A stretch of 64,000 nucleotides of DNA from Ruminococcus sp. (GCA_017458845.1 JAFSZY010000024.1:1-64000), one strand, 5' to 3'; positions 24,236 to 35,340 are shown, counted from the first letter of the stretch. Program-made: numbers and translations. Notes: generated from the sequence alone by a model not told the origin.

Positions 24236-27085
24236 ATGAACCCATTAAAAGCATTATTCGGAAACTACTCCAAGCGTGAGGTGAAACGCGTTCAGCCAAT
24301 CGCCGACAAGGTGCTTGCGCTTGAAAGCAAGTACGCGGCTATGAGCGAGAGCGAGCTCAAAGCTCAGACAGCAATCCTCAAAGAAAGACTCCAAAACGGC
24401 GAGACAACGGACGATATACTGCCCGACGCTTTTGCCGTATGCCGAGAGGCGTCATGGAGAGTGCTCGGAATGAAGCACTTCCCCGTACAGGTTATCGGCG
24501 GAATCGTTCTGCACCAGGGCCGTATCGCCGAGATGAAAACAGGTGAAGGTAAAACTCTGGTGGCTACTCTGCCCGCGTACCTCAACGGTCTTACGGGCGA
24601 GGGCGTTCACATCGTTACGGTCAACGACTATCTTGCCCGCCGTGACTCGGAGTGGATGGGAAAGCTCTACCGTTACTTAGGCTTAACAGTCGGTCTTGTT
24701 GTCCACGACATCGACCCCGACGACCGCAAGGAGTCATATGACGCCGACATCACCTACGGTACAAACAACGAGTTCGGTTTCGACTATCTGCGTGACAATA
24801 TGGTAGTTTACAAGGAGAACAAAGTTCAGCGCGGCCACGCTTTCGCAATCGTCGATGAGGTTGACTCAATCCTCATAGACGAAGCCCGTACCCCGCTCAT
24901 CATCAGCGGTAAAGGCGACAAAAGCACTGAGCTCTACACTCAGGCGAACCGCTTCGCTAAAACACTTAAAGTACAGCGCTTCGCGGAGCTCAACTCCAAA
25001 GAGGATATGGAGGACTACTACGCCGAGAACGGTATCGACTATGTTGTGGACGAGAAGGCGAAGTCCGTTACTCTCACTCAAAGCGGCGTTAAAAAGGCGG
25101 AGGCTTTCTTTAACATAGACAACCTCACCGACCCCGAAAACCTCACAATTCAGCACCACGTTAATCAGGCTATCCGCGCCAACGGCATTATGAAGCGCGA
25201 CGTTGATTACGTTATTAAAGACGGCGAGATTATCATCGTTGACGAGTTTACAGGCCGTCTTATGTACGGCAGACGCTACAACGAGGGTCTGCATCAGGCG
25301 ATAGAAGCAAAGGAAGGCGTAAAGGTTCAGAACGAGAGCAAAACTCTGGCGACAATTACCTTCCAGAACTACTTCAGACTTTACAAAAAGCTCTCGGGTA
25401 TGACGGGTACGGCTCAGACCGAGGCGACCGAGTTTCAGGAAATCTACAAGCTCGATGTTGTCGAAATTCCGACAAACAAGCCCCTTATTCGCGAGGATTT
25501 GCCCGACTCCATCTACCGCACCGAGAACGGCAAGTTTATGGCTGTTATCCGCCAGATTGTAGAGGCTCACGAAAAAGGCCAGCCTGTACTGGTAGGTACT
25601 ATTTCAATCGAAAAATCCGAAATCCTCTCCAAAATGCTCAAAAAGCAGGGGATTAAACATAACGTGCTCAACGCCAAGCAGCACGACAAGGAAGCCGAAA
25701 TCATCGCTCAGGCGGGTAAGCTCGGTGCGGTTACCATCGCCACAAATATGGCCGGCCGCGGTACCGATATTATCCTCGGCGGTAACGCCGAGTACCTTGC
25801 GAAAGCTCAAATGCGCAAGCAGGGTATTGAGGACGAGCTCATAGCTGAAGCCACGGGCTTTGCCGAAACCGACGACGAGGAAATCCTTGAAGCTAGAAAG
25901 ATTTTCGCCGAGCTCAACGAGGGATACAGCGAGGAAATCAAGGAAGAAGCCGACAAGGTCAGAGAAGCGGGCGGACTGTTCATCATCGGTACGGAGCGAC
26001 ACGAGTCACGCCGTATTGACAACCAGCTTCGCGGACGCGCGGGACGTCAGGGCGACCCCGGTACAAGCCGTTTCTTCCTCTCCACCGAGGACGACCTTAT
26101 GCGTCTGTTCGGCGGCGACAGAATGAAGATGATGCTCGACAGACTCAACGTCGAGGAAGATATGCCGATTGAAAACAAAATGCTCACCAACATCATCGAG
26201 AACTCTCAGGAAAAGGTTGAGCTGAGAAACTTCGGTATTCGTAAAGACGTGCTCCAGTACGATGATGTTCTCAACAAGCAGCGTGAAATCATCTACACTC
26301 AACGCGACCAGGTTCTTGACGGCGAGAACCTCCACGATACCATTATCAAGATGATTGAGGACAATATCTCAGAGACTGTCGCTCGATTCCTGCCAGAGGG
26401 TATTCACGACAACTGGAACATTACTGGTCTGCTCGACACATATATGGATTGGGTTATTACAGACCGCTCCAAATACAACTTCTCCGAGAGAGATATTGAG
26501 ATTATCGAAGCGGACGAAATCAAGAATATGATTATCGAGGACGCTCTTAACCTTTACGAAGAAAACGAAAAGCTTCTCCCCGAGGAAACTATCCGCGAGA
26601 TGGAGCGCGTATATCTGCTCAGAAGCGTTGACACCTACTGGATGGACCATATCGACAATATGGAACAGCTCAAGGCGGGTATCCATCTGCGTTCATACGG
26701 TCAGCACGACCCCGTTGTAGAGTACCGTTTAGAGGGCTTTGATATGTTTGACGATATGATTGCCTCAATCCGCGAGGATACAATCAAGCTTATGCTCACT
26801 CAGCCCAGACGGATTCATGAACAGCAAAGACGCCGCGAGGCTATCGCCGCCGCCAAGCGTCTGGCTGCTCAGAAAGCTGCCGAAGGCAAGAGCGATAACG
26901 AACAAAGCGACGTGCTCAAAAACGCTCTCAAACGTGAGCAGGTCGCACAGCCCACAGCGACCTCAGGCGACGGCACAGACACCTCTAACAAAACAATCCG
27001 CAAAGGCAAGAAGGTCGGTCGCAACGACCCCTGTCCCTGCGGAAGCGGCAAGAAGTACAAGAAGTGCTGCGGCAGAGATGAATAA
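24236..27085 (+). CDS. secA: SecA preprotein translocase ATPase, 949 aa
   Basis: The motor that drives unfolded proteins through SecYEG. Full length, with Walker A in MKTGEGKT (about 102-109), [15 protein letters not shown], the GRQGDPG helicase motif, and a C-terminal zinc finger [17 protein letters not shown] that binds SecB or lipids. A low-complexity Gln/Thr linker precedes the zinc finger. It follows the PBP gene by 31 bases with a ribosome site GAAAGGA, so it may share its transcript. The exported fibre proteins and lipoproteins of this window would depend on it. Confidence 0.97.
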   Translation: MNPLKALFGNYSKREVKRVQPIADKVLALESKYAAMSESELKAQTAILKERLQNGETTDDILPDAFAVCREASWRVLGMKHFPVQVIGGIVLHQGRIAEMKTGEGKTLVATLPAYLNGLTGEGVHIVTVNDYLARRDSEWMGKLYRYLGLTVGLVVHDIDPDDRKESYDADITYGTNNEFGFDYLRDNMVVYKENKVQRGHAFAIVDEVDSILIDEARTPLIISGKGDKSTELYTQANRFAKTLKVQRFAELNSKEDMEDYYAENGIDYVVDEKAKSVTLTQSGVKKAEAFFNIDNLTDPENLTIQHHVNQAIRANGIMKRDVDYVIKDGEIIIVDEFTGRLMYGRRYNEGLHQAIEAKEGVKVQNESKTLATITFQNYFRLYKKLSGMTGTAQTEATEFQEIYKLDVVEIPTNKPLIREDLPDSIYRTENGKFMAVIRQIVEAHEKGQPVLVGTISIEKSEILSKMLKKQGIKHNVLNAKQHDKEAEIIAQAGKLGAVTIATNMAGRGTDIILGGNAEYLAKAQMRKQGIEDELIAEATGFAETDDEEILEARKIFAELNEGYSEEIKEEADKVREAGGLFIIGTERHESRRIDNQLRGRAGRQGDPGTSRFFLSTEDDLMRLFGGDRMKMMLDRLNVEEDMPIENKMLTNIIENSQEKVELRNFGIRKDVLQYDDVLNKQREIIYTQRDQVLDGENLHDTIIKMIEDNISETVARFLPEGIHDNWNITGLLDTYMDWVITDRSKYNFSERDIEIIEADEIKNMIIEDALNLYEENEKLLPEETIREMERVYLLRSVDTYWMDHIDNMEQLKAGIHLRSYGQHDPVVEYRLEGFDMFDDMIASIREDTIKLMLTQPRRIHEQQRRREAIAAAKRLAAQKAAEGKSDNEQSDVLKNALKREQVAQPTATSGDGTDTSNKTIRKGKKVGRNDPCPCGSGKKYKKCCGRDE

Positions 27086-27092
27086 CTTACAC

Positions 27093-27124
27093 ATAAACGG
27101 CTACCCAATCGGATAGCCGTTTAT
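27093..27124. terminator. Bidirectional terminator between secA and the XRE gene
   Basis: AAACGGCTA and TAGCCGTTT form a stem with the XRE stop codon next to it. It can serve both converging genes; the U-run is short on each side. Confidence 0.6.
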
Positions 27125-27333
27125 CTATTTGTTTTACAGTTATCGGTTCTTTCAAGAATATAATCTACACTTACGTTATAGAAATCCGCAAGTTTAATTA
27201 AAATGTTTGTCGGTATGTCGTTCTCTCCTGTTTCATACTTTGAGTACCCTGTCTGTGACATTCCCAGCATTTTCGCGATCTGAGTTTGATTCATATCCCA
27301 ATCCTCTCTCAAATCTCTTATACGCTTATACAT
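27121..27333 (-). CDS. XRE-family HTH repressor, 70 aa
   Basis: A one-domain lambda-Cro/XRE DNA-binding protein: the HTH is in QTQIAKMLGMSQTGYSKYE (about 17-35), followed by NDIPTNILIKLADFYNVSV. It lies divergently from the zinc-ribbon membrane protein and lipoprotein genes. The shared upstream region holds a 19-base perfect palindrome inside the promoter spacer and two related sites, so it is very likely an autorepressor and repressor of those genes. The ligand or signal is unknown. Confidence 0.88.
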   Translation of the reverse strand: MYKRIRDLREDWDMNQTQIAKMLGMSQTGYSKYETGENDIPTNILIKLADFYNVSVDYILERTDNCKTNR

Positions 27334-27359
27334 ATAACCACCTCTAATGATAGTATATG

Positions 27360-27438
27360 TTAACCTGTTTCAGGGTATTGACTTTTAACCTGAAACAGGT
27401 TAAAATGAAATTGGATTTAATAATCTAAAACAGGCTAA
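27360..27438 (+). promoter_or_regulatory. Operator-promoter region with TTAACCTG palindromes
   Basis: The promoter is TTGACT (27378-27383), 17 bases, TAAAAT (27401-27406). The perfect palindrome TTAACCTGAAACAGGTTAA (27385-27403) fills the spacer. A near copy TTAACCTGTTTCAGGGTA lies at 27360-27377, and a half-site CTAAAACAGGCTAA at 27425-27438. Binding there would block RNA polymerase. The adjacent XRE protein is the obvious candidate ligand. Confidence 0.75.
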
Positions 27439-27460
27439 TATTATTTAAAGGAGGCTAAAT

Positions 27461-27994
27461 ATGTATTGCCCAAATTGCGGTAAACCGCTAAACGGTTCCT
27501 CAAACTACTGCCCCGATTGCGGTTATTCGATCGGAGCGATAACAAATCATCAATCTGCTGTCAGTTCACAACGTCCGCTGAAAAGCAAATCTGAATTCAT
27601 TAGCGAGCATTTAAAAAAATCCAGCTATTACTCACTGGTAATCTTCAGTGTGATTTTTGATTCGATTGCTCTGTTGCTTTTCATTTTGAACTTTAATAAG
27701 CTTGAAGTTATATTTAGCAGATACAGCTCGGATTCCTCAAAGCTTGAAGCTCTTATTCCTTTCTTCGTTGTAATAGTTTTCTTTATTATAGGCTCTGTTT
27801 TAATAGCGAGTGCCAAAAAGGTAAGCAAAAAGGTACAGAACGAATACAATATTTATATCTTAACCGAGCCGCAAGAGATTCGGAGAAATACGAGCGGCAG
27901 AATTTTAGGCACTAATGAATGGATGTGCCCAAAATGCGGAAAAATCCACCAGAACTACGTGGGCTCCTGCGGATGTGGAGGCGAAAAGCCATGA
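27461..27994 (+). CDS. Zinc-ribbon membrane protein, 177 aa
   Basis: The N-terminal zinc ribbon CPNCGKPLNGSSNYCPDCG (residues 3-21) is of the zinc_ribbon_2/DZR type. Two transmembrane segments follow at about 62-82 and 100-122. A second Cys cluster, CPKCGKIHQNYVGSCGCG, ends the protein. AAAGGAGG is the ribosome site. It is under the TTAACCTG operator and its stop overlaps the start of the lipoprotein gene (ATGA). Function unknown; similar proteins are common in Firmicutes stress or envelope loci. Confidence 0.75.
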   Translation: MYCPNCGKPLNGSSNYCPDCGYSIGAITNHQSAVSSQRPLKSKSEFISEHLKKSSYYSLVIFSVIFDSIALLLFILNFNKLEVIFSRYSSDSSKLEALIPFFVVIVFFIIGSVLIASAKKVSKKVQNEYNIYILTEPQEIRRNTSGRILGTNEWMCPKCGKIHQNYVGSCGCGGEKP

Positions 27995-28464
27995 AAAAAA
28001 GAATATTCTCTATTTTTCTATCTTTATCTTTTCTGATTTGTATGACGGCTTGTTCAACCGAGCCTAAAGAAAAAAAGATAAAAAGCAGTGATAAAAAATA
28101 TATAAATACCGTTTATAATTACATGGACGCATGGGACACCGAAGTAAGTGACAGCGGACAAAAATGGAATATTGATAAAGTGGCTTTTTATGATTTTGAT
28201 GGAACCGGACAAATATGTTTTTATGTTCTTTATCCTATTACTGATGTGTATGGATGGGGATACTATGTTTATAAAGATGGAACTATTGAAGCAATAGACC
28301 CTGATATTTCTGACCATGATACAAAAACAATAAATTCCGGCTGGCAAGCTCGCACAAGAGTCAATGGTACAGATTGGGATAGCACAGCTTCAAAGAAGAA
28401 GAAACGTAAAACACTTGAAAAAGCGTATAAATATTTTTTAAATCATAATATATATGATGATTAA
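27991..28464 (+). CDS. Small lipoprotein, 157 aa
   Basis: A signal peptide (MKKRIF plus hydrophobic run) ends with the lipobox ICMTAC, so the protein should be lipidated and surface-anchored. The mature part of about 135 residues has a Lys-rich start and a compact domain with many Trp, Tyr and Asp. The start is the ATG at 27991, which overlaps the previous stop in ATGA; a longer reading frame begins inside the previous gene but lacks a signal. No family recognised. It belongs to the XRE-controlled unit. Confidence 0.75.
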   Translation: MKKRIFSIFLSLSFLICMTACSTEPKEKKIKSSDKKYINTVYNYMDAWDTEVSDSGQKWNIDKVAFYDFDGTGQICFYVLYPITDVYGWGYYVYKDGTIEAIDPDISDHDTKTINSGWQARTRVNGTDWDSTASKKKKRKTLEKAYKYFLNHNIYDD

Positions 28465-28483
28465 TTATGTAAGAAGGATAGCT

Positions 28484-29196
28484 ATGAAAAAAAGCATTAT
28501 CAATCTTGCTTTCTGTTGTTATTATGATAAGCATCTTTGTGTCCTTGCCAATAACAACAAACGCATATAGAGAGTATTCCGTTAAAAACGACAACGCTTG
28601 GCTAAAAGTTTATGTTGATAAAAATTCAGCTGTGATGAAAAAAATAAAAGCTTATATGATAACCCAAATATACTGACTTCGGGCAAAAAACAATCGGAGC
28701 ATTTACAGCCGATAATTACGATGATGATTGGTACAAGTTTTACTTAAGTAAAATACAGATTGCTGACATTAATTTTAAAAACTATGGAGAAGAAGATTAC
28801 CATTCAGATTTCTGTGTTTATAACTCCTCTTTAGTGAAGGAGTATTATAACACTTATTACATGTATGGAAGTCCTGCTTCTCCGTCAAGTGAAAGTGTTA
28901 AACTGACATTAAAAAGGGAGTATACTATATAAAAGCACACAGATATAAAGGAAAATACACAATCTCATTCATTACATATGTAAAACCAAAGCTCTCGTCA
29001 ACATATTGCAAAATAAAAAAAGGGAAAAAACCCCGACAGTACGGGGCGGTAAAGGAAAAATCAAATGGATTTCCTCTAACAAAAAATTGCTCCAGTAACA
29101 TCAAAGGGTAAAGTTAAAGGAAAGAAAAAAGGCTTCGCTACGATTATAGCGAAAAGAAACGGTTATAAACTGTCGTGCAAAGTAAAGATAGTATAA
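28484..29196 (+). pseudogene. Broken secreted protein with Big_2-like C-terminus
   Basis: An ATG with AAGGAT ribosome site starts MKKSIINL, but the signal peptide continues only after a frameshift (SVVIMISIFVSLPITTNA). Further shifts occur at about 28660 and 28930. The last part, joined across a one-base gap near 29090, reads WISSNKKLAPVTSKGKVKGK and ends CKVKIV, the end of a bacterial Ig-like Big_2 domain. A terminator follows. At least three frame changes make a true pseudogene more likely than a single sequencing error, though assembly error cannot be excluded. Confidence 0.7.
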
Positions 29197-29202
29197 ATGT
29201 TT

Positions 29203-29233
29203 AGCGGATACAGCAAACTGTATCCGCTTTTTT
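29203..29233 (+). terminator. Terminator after the broken Big_2 gene
   Basis: AGCGGATACAG and CTGTATCCGCT form a perfect 11-base stem with a CAAA loop and a run of six T. Confidence 0.85.
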
Positions 29234-29254
29234 CTCAAAAAGTTTATAAAGTAT

Positions 29255-29282
29255 TTGCTAAATATAAATTTTGTGATATACT
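29255..29282 (+). promoter_or_regulatory. Putative promoter of gltX
   Basis: TTGCTA (29255-29260) and TATACT (29277-29282), 16 bases apart. The gene starts 34 bases later behind AAAAGGTGAT. Confidence 0.45.
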
Positions 29283-29315
29283 ATGTTTTGTATCTTATTT
29301 TAAAAGGTGATATAA

Positions 29316-30776
29316 ATGTCAGTAATCAAAAAAGTCAGAACGCGCTACGCCCCCAGTCCCACGGGCTTTATGCACGTGGGCAACCTGAGGACGGCGCTGT
29401 ATGAATATTTAATCGCGAAATCTCAGGGCGGCACGTTCGTGCTGAGAATCGAGGATACCGACCGGGAACGCTATGTGGAAGGAGCTGTAGAGGTAATCTA
29501 CAACACCCTGAAGCTGGCGGGAATCGAACACGACGAAGGTCCCGACAAGGGCGGTGACTACGGTCCTTACGTTCAGTCCGAGCGCAAGGATATGTACCTG
29601 CCCTATGCCGAACAGCTCATCAAGGACGGCAAGGCTTACCGCTGCTTTTGCTCCAAGGAAAGGCTCGAAAAGCTCGCAGAGGATTCCGAGTTCGGCGGCT
29701 ATGACCGTCACTGCCGCGACCTTTCAGATGAGGAAATCGACGCTCAGTTAAAGGCGGGCACGCCTTATGTCATCCGTCAGAAAATGCCGATTGACGGCGA
29801 GACGACCTTTACTGACGCTGTTTTCGGTGAGATTACGGTGGACAACTCCGAATTACAAGACCAGATTCTGATTAAAACCGACGGTTATCCCACATACAAC
29901 TTCGCCAACGTAATTGACGACCACACAATGGGTATTACTCACGTTGTGCGCGGCAGCGAGTACCTGAGCTCAACGCCGAAGTACAACCTGCTTTATGAGG
30001 CTTTCGGCTGGGAGATTCCGACCTACGTTCACCTGCCGTTGATTATGGGCAAGAACGAGGACGGCTCCGTAAGCAAACTCAGTAAACGCCACGGCTCAAC
30101 GGGCTTTGAAGACCTTGTAAAAGAAGGCTATCTGCCCGAGGCGATAATCAACTATATCGCCCTGCTCGGCTGGTGCCCTAAGGACAATCAGGAAATTTTC
30201 ACAATGAAGGAGCTTGAAGAAAACTTCTTCATTGAAGGAATTTCAAAATCCCCCGCCGTGTTCGACTACGACAAGCTTCTGTGGTTCAACGCCGAGTACA
30301 TCAAGGCTATGAGCGAGGAAGAATTCAACGCCCGCGCTATGCCGTATTACAAGGAAGTTTTCGGCGACACAGCAATGCCGTACGAAAAATTCCCCGCTAT
30401 TTTGCAGAAGCGTACCGAGAAATTCACCGATATTCCCGACAAGATAAGATTCTTTGCCGAGCTCCCCGAGTACGACAAGGAATTGTTCATAAACAAAAAG
30501 AGCAAGTCAAACCTAGACAACGCTCCCGAAAATCTCAAGGAAGCGTACGATAGATTAAAAGCATTGCCCCAATGGGACAACGAGAGTATTCACGACTGCC
30601 TTATCAATATGGCTCAGGAAAAAGAGCTCAAAAACGGCACTGTTATGTGGCCTGTACGCATCGCGGCGGCGGGTCAGACTGTAACCGCGGGCGGAGCGAT
30701 TGAGATTCTCGATATTTTGGGAAGAGAGGAAGCCCTGCGCAGGCTGGAAATCGGACTTGAAAAGTTAAGCATTTAG
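29316..30776 (+). CDS. gltX: Glutamate-tRNA ligase, 486 aa
   Basis: Charges tRNA-Glu. Class I synthetase of normal length with SPTGFMHVGN (the HIGH-type motif, about 15-24), IEDTDRERYV, the GSEYLSSTPKYN loop and KLSKRHG (KMSKS-type). The C-terminal anticodon-binding region is complete. A separate GlnRS is encoded next, so this GluRS would be expected to discriminate against tRNA-Gln. Confidence 0.96.
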   Translation: MSVIKKVRTRYAPSPTGFMHVGNLRTALYEYLIAKSQGGTFVLRIEDTDRERYVEGAVEVIYNTLKLAGIEHDEGPDKGGDYGPYVQSERKDMYLPYAEQLIKDGKAYRCFCSKERLEKLAEDSEFGGYDRHCRDLSDEEIDAQLKAGTPYVIRQKMPIDGETTFTDAVFGEITVDNSELQDQILIKTDGYPTYNFANVIDDHTMGITHVVRGSEYLSSTPKYNLLYEAFGWEIPTYVHLPLIMGKNEDGSVSKLSKRHGSTGFEDLVKEGYLPEAIINYIALLGWCPKDNQEIFTMKELEENFFIEGISKSPAVFDYDKLLWFNAEYIKAMSEEEFNARAMPYYKEVFGDTAMPYEKFPAILQKRTEKFTDIPDKIRFFAELPEYDKELFINKKSKSNLDNAPENLKEAYDRLKALPQWDNESIHDCLINMAQEKELKNGTVMWPVRIAAAGQTVTAGGAIEILDILGREEALRRLEIGLEKLSI

Positions 30777-30853
30777 TGTTCAGTTTTTATGAAATTGGGT
30801 GCGGGCAAAGCCCGCCCTTCACTGACCACTGACTGCTGAATACTGACCACTAG
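30775..30853. repeat. Small TIR repeat between gltX and glnS
   Basis: The ends TTAGTGTTCAGT and ACTGACCACTAG are near-inverted. The right end holds tandem CACTGACCACTGA-like words, and a GCGGGCAAAGCCCGC hairpin lies in the middle. The plan resembles the elements at 7477-7566 and 11183-11672. It begins at the gltX stop codon. Confidence 0.6.
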
Positions 30854-30922
30854 GATAAAATTTTTTATGGTTGAGCACAAACATTTGAAAAACAGCAATC
30901 TTATTAGAGAGGCACAATATAT

Positions 30923-32587
30923 ATGGAAGTAATGTCAAGCAATTTTATTCATACATTTATTGATGAGGATATAGCCGAGGGCGGCGCGTACTACGGCAAA
31001 AAGGTACACACGCGCTTCCCTCCCGAGCCGAACGGCTATCTGCACATAGGTCACGCCAAAGCGGTATTTGTAAACTTCGGCACCGCTCAGAAGTACAACG
31101 GACTTTGCAACCTTCGTATGGACGACACTAACCCCACCAAAGAGGACGTTGAGTATGTTGACGCGATTAAAGAGGACATAAGCTGGCTCGGATTTGACTG
31201 GGACGACCGCTTCTACTTCGCGTCCGACTACTTTGAGCAGATGTACGACTACGCCGTGGAGCTTATCAAAAAGGGCTTGGCGTATGTGTGCGAACTCAAC
31301 GGCGAACAGATGAGAGAATACCGCGGTGATTTGAATACTCCCGCGAAAAGCCCTTACCGCGACCGTCCGATTGAGGAGAGCTTAGACCTCTTTAAACGAA
31401 TGAGAGAGGGCGAATTTGAGGACGGAAAGATGACCTTACGCGCTAAGATTGACCTTGCTTCGGGCAATTTCAATATGCGCGACCCCGTGCTCTACCGTAT
31501 TAATCATATGCGCCACCACCGCACGGGCTCAAAATGGTGCATCTATCCGATGTACGACTTTGCGCACCCGATTGAGGACGCTATCGAGGGCATTACCCAC
31601 TCGCTGTGCACTCTGGAGTTTGAGGCTCACCGTCCGCTTTACGACTGGGTTGTGGAGAATATCTCCGCTCCCTCAAAGCCCAGGCAGATTGAGTTCGCGC
31701 GCCTCGGAATCAACAACACCGTTATGTCAAAGCGCAAGCTAAGACAGCTTGTTGAGGAAAACTACGTGGACGGCTGGGATGACCCCAGAATGCCCACAAT
31801 CCGCGGTCTTCGCCGCAGAGGCTACACTCCCGCCGCTATCAGAAGCTTTACCGACCAGATTGGCGTGTCAAAGGTAAACTCCACCGTGGAGTACGGCTTT
31901 TTAGAGCATTGTCTGCGTGACGACCTCAACGAAACCGCCGCGAGAGCTATGGCGGTTCTTGACCCGATAAAGCTTGTCATCACTAACTACCCCGAGGGAA
32001 AGACTGAGGAATTTGAGGTTGAAAACCACCCAAATCATCCTGAAATGGGCACGCGTAAAGTCACGTTCTCCCGTGAGCTGTATATCGAGAGCACCGACTT
32101 TATGGAGGAGCCGATTAAAAAGTATCAGCGCCTTTATCCGGGCAACGAAGTCAGAATAAAGAGCGCCTACATCGTAAAATGCACAGGCTGTGAAAAGGAC
32201 GAAAACGGCAAGGTTACAGCCGTTTACGCCGAATACGACCCCGAAACCCGCGGCGGCAACACACCCGACGGCAGAAAGGTTCGCGGCACTATTCACTGGG
32301 TCAACGCCGAGGATTGCGTTGACGCCGAGGTCAGGCTGTACGACAACCTCTTCACGGTTTCCGACCCCGACGGCGAGGACGGCGAGTTTACGGATTACAT
32401 CAATCCCGACTCACTCGTAGTCCTCAAAAACTGCAAGCTCGAAACATCGCTGAAAAACGCGGACAAAACCGACCGCTTCCAGTTTATGAGACAGGGGTAT
32501 TTCTGTGTGGACTTAAAGGACAGCTCCGCCAAGCACCTTGTTTTCAACAGAGCCGTAAACCTCAGAGACAGCTTTAAGAAAAAATAA
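30923..32587 (+). CDS. glnS: Glutamine-tRNA ligase, 554 aa
   Basis: Charges tRNA-Gln directly. It shows the E. coli-type GlnRS features [40 protein letters not shown] and the C-terminal beta-barrel anticodon domain (through the [12 protein letters not shown] segment). Most Firmicutes lack GlnRS and use Glu-tRNA-Gln amidation (GatCAB), but several Clostridia have acquired this enzyme. It lies after gltX, consistent with acquisition next to its relative. The start at 30923 has GAGAGG 10 bases upstream; an ATG three codons later is possible. Confidence 0.95.
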   Translation: MEVMSSNFIHTFIDEDIAEGGAYYGKKVHTRFPPEPNGYLHIGHAKAVFVNFGTAQKYNGLCNLRMDDTNPTKEDVEYVDAIKEDISWLGFDWDDRFYFASDYFEQMYDYAVELIKKGLAYVCELNGEQMREYRGDLNTPAKSPYRDRPIEESLDLFKRMREGEFEDGKMTLRAKIDLASGNFNMRDPVLYRINHMRHHRTGSKWCIYPMYDFAHPIEDAIEGITHSLCTLEFEAHRPLYDWVVENISAPSKPRQIEFARLGINNTVMSKRKLRQLVEENYVDGWDDPRMPTIRGLRRRGYTPAAIRSFTDQIGVSKVNSTVEYGFLEHCLRDDLNETAARAMAVLDPIKLVITNYPEGKTEEFEVENHPNHPEMGTRKVTFSRELYIESTDFMEEPIKKYQRLYPGNEVRIKSAYIVKCTGCEKDENGKVTAVYAEYDPETRGGNTPDGRKVRGTIHWVNAEDCVDAEVRLYDNLFTVSDPDGEDGEFTDYINPDSLVVLKNCKLETSLKNADKTDRFQFMRQGYFCVDLKDSSAKHLVFNRAVNLRDSFKKK

Positions 32588-32603
32588 ACAAAAAACATAA
32601 AGC

Positions 32604-32632
32604 AAGCCCGACGGAAAACCGTCGGGCTTTAA
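32604..32632. terminator. Terminator between glnS and valS
   Basis: AAGCCCGACGG and CCGTCGGGCTT form an 11-base stem with an AAAA loop, followed by T residues on the plus strand and by T-rich sequence on the minus strand. Confidence 0.8.
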
Positions 32633-32646
32633 CTATGTTCTTCGGA

Positions 32647-35340
32647 TTATTTGAGAGCGTCGATAGCCGCCTGGATCAAGGCGATTTGCTCGCGCTCCTT
32701 TTGAGCCTGTCCCTTAACCTTTTCGACAACCGCGGCGGGAGCCTTGGAAACGAAACCTTGGTTATTGAGCTTACCCTCGCTCTGGGCAAGACGTTTTTTG
32801 ACGGACTCCAGCTCTTTGCTGAGGCGGTCAAGCTCCGCCTTTTTGTCTACAAGCTCGTCCATCGGGATATAAATCTTGGCGTCGGCTGTAACTACGTTGA
32901 CAGCGCCGTCGATTTCAAAGCTGCCGCCGACCTCAACCTCGCTTGCCGAAGCAAGGCGGCAGATAAACTGACTGCCCTGCTCGAAAACCTCGGGAAGCTT
33001 TGTGGCGATATATACCTTGGCTTTCTTTGACGGCGGAACGTTCATCTCCGCGCGGCGGTTACGGATTCCCCTGATTGCCTCCATAACCTTTTCCATACTG
33101 CTTACAGCCTCGGGGAAGTTGAGCCTTTCGTCATAGGACGGATACTCAGCGAGCATAACCGTGTCGCCGTCGGCGGGCAAGGTCTGCCAGATTTCCTCGG
33201 TGATATACGGCATAAAGGGATGGAGCAGTCTGAGAATCTTCTCGAGCGTCCACAGGAGTACCTGACGGGCGTTCTGAGCTGTTGCTCCCTCGCTCTGAAG
33301 TCTGGACTTTGAAAGCTCAATGTACCAGTCGCAGAAGCAATCCCAGATGAAGTCGTAAATCTTCTGAACAGCAACGCCTAGCTCGAATTTTTCGAGGTTT
33401 TCATTTATCTCCTTAGCGACGCTGTTGAGGGTGGAAACAATCCACTTATCCTCTGTGGTGAGTTCGTCGGGAAGCTCGTTTTTAACGTCGAAATCGTCGA
33501 TGTTCATATGAACAAAGCGGCTGGCGTTCCACAGCTTGTTGGCGAAGTTCGCGCAAGCTTCAACTCTCTTTTCGGAGAAACGCATATCGTTACCCGGGGA
33601 GTTGCCTGTCGCGAGGAAGAACCTCAGCGCGTCGGCGCCGTATTTGTCGATAATCTCCAGCGGGTCAATACCGTTGCCGAGAGATTTGCTCATCTTTACG
33701 CCGTTGGCGTCACGCACGATACCGTGGATAAATACGGTCTTGAACGGAGCCATACCCGTGTGCTCAACGGCGGAGAATATCATTCTGGCAACCCAGAAGA
33801 ATATAATGTCATAACCCGTAACTAAAGTGTTGGTGGGATAGAAATATTTTAAATCCTCGGTGTTCTCGGGCCAGCCGAGAGTGGAGAACGGCCACAAAGC
33901 GGAGCTGAACCAGGTGTCGAGAGTGTCCTCGTCCTGGCTGAGATGCGTACAGCCGCATTTGGGACACTTTTCGGGAGCATTCTTGTCAACGATAACCTCG
34001 CCGCACTCGTCACAGTAATAAGCGGGAATACGGTGTCCCCACCAAAGCTGACGGCTGATACACCAGTCCTTGATGTTCTCCATCCAGTGATAATATATTT
34101 TGTCGAAACGCTCGGGAATAAACTTGGTCTCGCCGTTTTTAACGGCTTCGATAGCGGGTCCCGCGAGGGGTTTCATCTTTACAAACCACTGCTTTGAAAC
34201 CATAGGCTCAATAGTGGTGTGACAGCGGTAACAAGTGCCGACGTCGTGGGTTAAATCCTCAACCTCTTTGAGAGCGCCGCAGGCTTTCAAGTCCTCTAAA
34301 ATAGCCTTGCGGGCTTCCATTGTGGTCATACCTGCGTACTTGCCGCAGTCGAGAACCTCGGGCTCATTCTCGGCAAGGTTGCCCTTTGCTTTCATTTCTT
34401 CGTACTCGGCAACGTCCTTTGCGCCTGTCATATGTCCGTCATAGGTGAAGCAGCGGACTATGGGAAGGTTGCAGCGCTGACCTACCTCAAAGTCGTTAGG
34501 GTCGTGGGCGGGGGTGATTTTAACTACGCCCGTTCCTTTTTCCATATCGGCGTGCTCGTCGCATACAATTGGGATTTCTTTATTCAAAAGCGGAAGGATA
34601 GCGTGACATCCGTGCAGATGCTTGTAACGCTCGTCCTCGGCGTTAATCGCTACGGCGGTATCACCGAGCATAGTCTCGGGACGTGTTGTGGCGAGCTCGA
34701 GATACTCGCCCGTCTCCTTAACCTGATAGAGCAAATGCCAGAAGTGGCCGTTCTGCTCCTCGTATTCAACCTCGGCGTCCGAGATAGATGTTCCGCAATG
34801 CGGGCACCAGTTGACCATACGGTTGCCGCGGTAAATCTTCTTGTCGCGGTAGAGCTTTACAAAAACCTCTTTGACGGCTTCCGAGCAGCCTTCGTCCATT
34901 GTGAAGCGTTCTCTCTGCCAGTCGCAGGAGGAACCGAGCTTCTTGAGCTGTTCGGTGATACGTCCGCCGTACTCACGCTTCCAGTCCCATGCTCTCTCGA
35001 GGAATTTTTCTCTGCCGAGGTCGTCCTTTGTCACGCCTTCCTTGCGCATAGCCTCAACGATTTTAGCCTCGGTAGCGATTGACGCGTGGTCTGTACCCGG
35101 GAGCCAGAGAGCGGAGTAACCCTGCATTCTTCTCCAGCGGATAAGGATATCCTGCAAAGTCTCGTCCAGAGCGTGTCCCATATGAAGCTGTCCCGTGATG
35201 TTCGGCGGCGGCATAACGATAGTGTAGGGCTTTTTGTCCTTGTCCACCTCAGCGTGGAAGTAGTTTCCCTTTACCCAAAAGTCGTAAATTCTGTCCTCAA
35301 ACTCACGTGGAGAGTAAGCTTTAGCCATTTCTTTTGCCAT
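32647..35340 (-). CDS. valS: Valine-tRNA ligase, 897 aa
   Basis: Charges tRNA-Val and edits Thr-tRNA-Val. Class I motifs are [16 protein letters not shown] and KMSKSLGNG. An editing domain lies between, and the C-terminal coiled-coil tRNA-binding arm is present (last ~65 residues). The start is the ATG at 35340, behind GGAGG with correct spacing; the frame stays open for 21 more codons without a site. A T-box leader lies at 35861-36092, but a DUF559 element (35374-35850) separates it from the gene, leaving a long leader. Confidence 0.96.
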   Translation of the reverse strand: MAKEMAKAYSPREFEDRIYDFWVKGNYFHAEVDKDKKPYTIVMPPPNITGQLHMGHALDETLQDILIRWRRMQGYSALWLPGTDHASIATEAKIVEAMRKEGVTKDDLGREKFLERAWDWKREYGGRITEQLKKLGSSCDWQRERFTMDEGCSEAVKEVFVKLYRDKKIYRGNRMVNWCPHCGTSISDAEVEYEEQNGHFWHLLYQVKETGEYLELATTRPETMLGDTAVAINAEDERYKHLHGCHAILPLLNKEIPIVCDEHADMEKGTGVVKITPAHDPNDFEVGQRCNLPIVRCFTYDGHMTGAKDVAEYEEMKAKGNLAENEPEVLDCGKYAGMTTMEARKAILEDLKACGALKEVEDLTHDVGTCYRCHTTIEPMVSKQWFVKMKPLAGPAIEAVKNGETKFIPERFDKIYYHWMENIKDWCISRQLWWGHRIPAYYCDECGEVIVDKNAPEKCPKCGCTHLSQDEDTLDTWFSSALWPFSTLGWPENTEDLKYFYPTNTLVTGYDIIFFWVARMIFSAVEHTGMAPFKTVFIHGIVRDANGVKMSKSLGNGIDPLEIIDKYGADALRFFLATGNSPGNDMRFSEKRVEACANFANKLWNASRFVHMNIDDFDVKNELPDELTTEDKWIVSTLNSVAKEINENLEKFELGVAVQKIYDFIWDCFCDWYIELSKSRLQSEGATAQNARQVLLWTLEKILRLLHPFMPYITEEIWQTLPADGDTVMLAEYPSYDERLNFPEAVSSMEKVMEAIRGIRNRRAEMNVPPSKKAKVYIATKLPEVFEQGSQFICRLASASEVEVGGSFEIDGAVNVVTADAKIYIPMDELVDKKAELDRLSKELESVKKRLAQSEGKLNNQGFVSKAPAAVVEKVKGQAQKEREQIALIQAAIDALK

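Noticed and set aside
24866..25570. Long antisense frames inside secA and other conserved genes
   Set aside because: They mirror highly biased codons of conserved genes and have no ribosome sites or family features.
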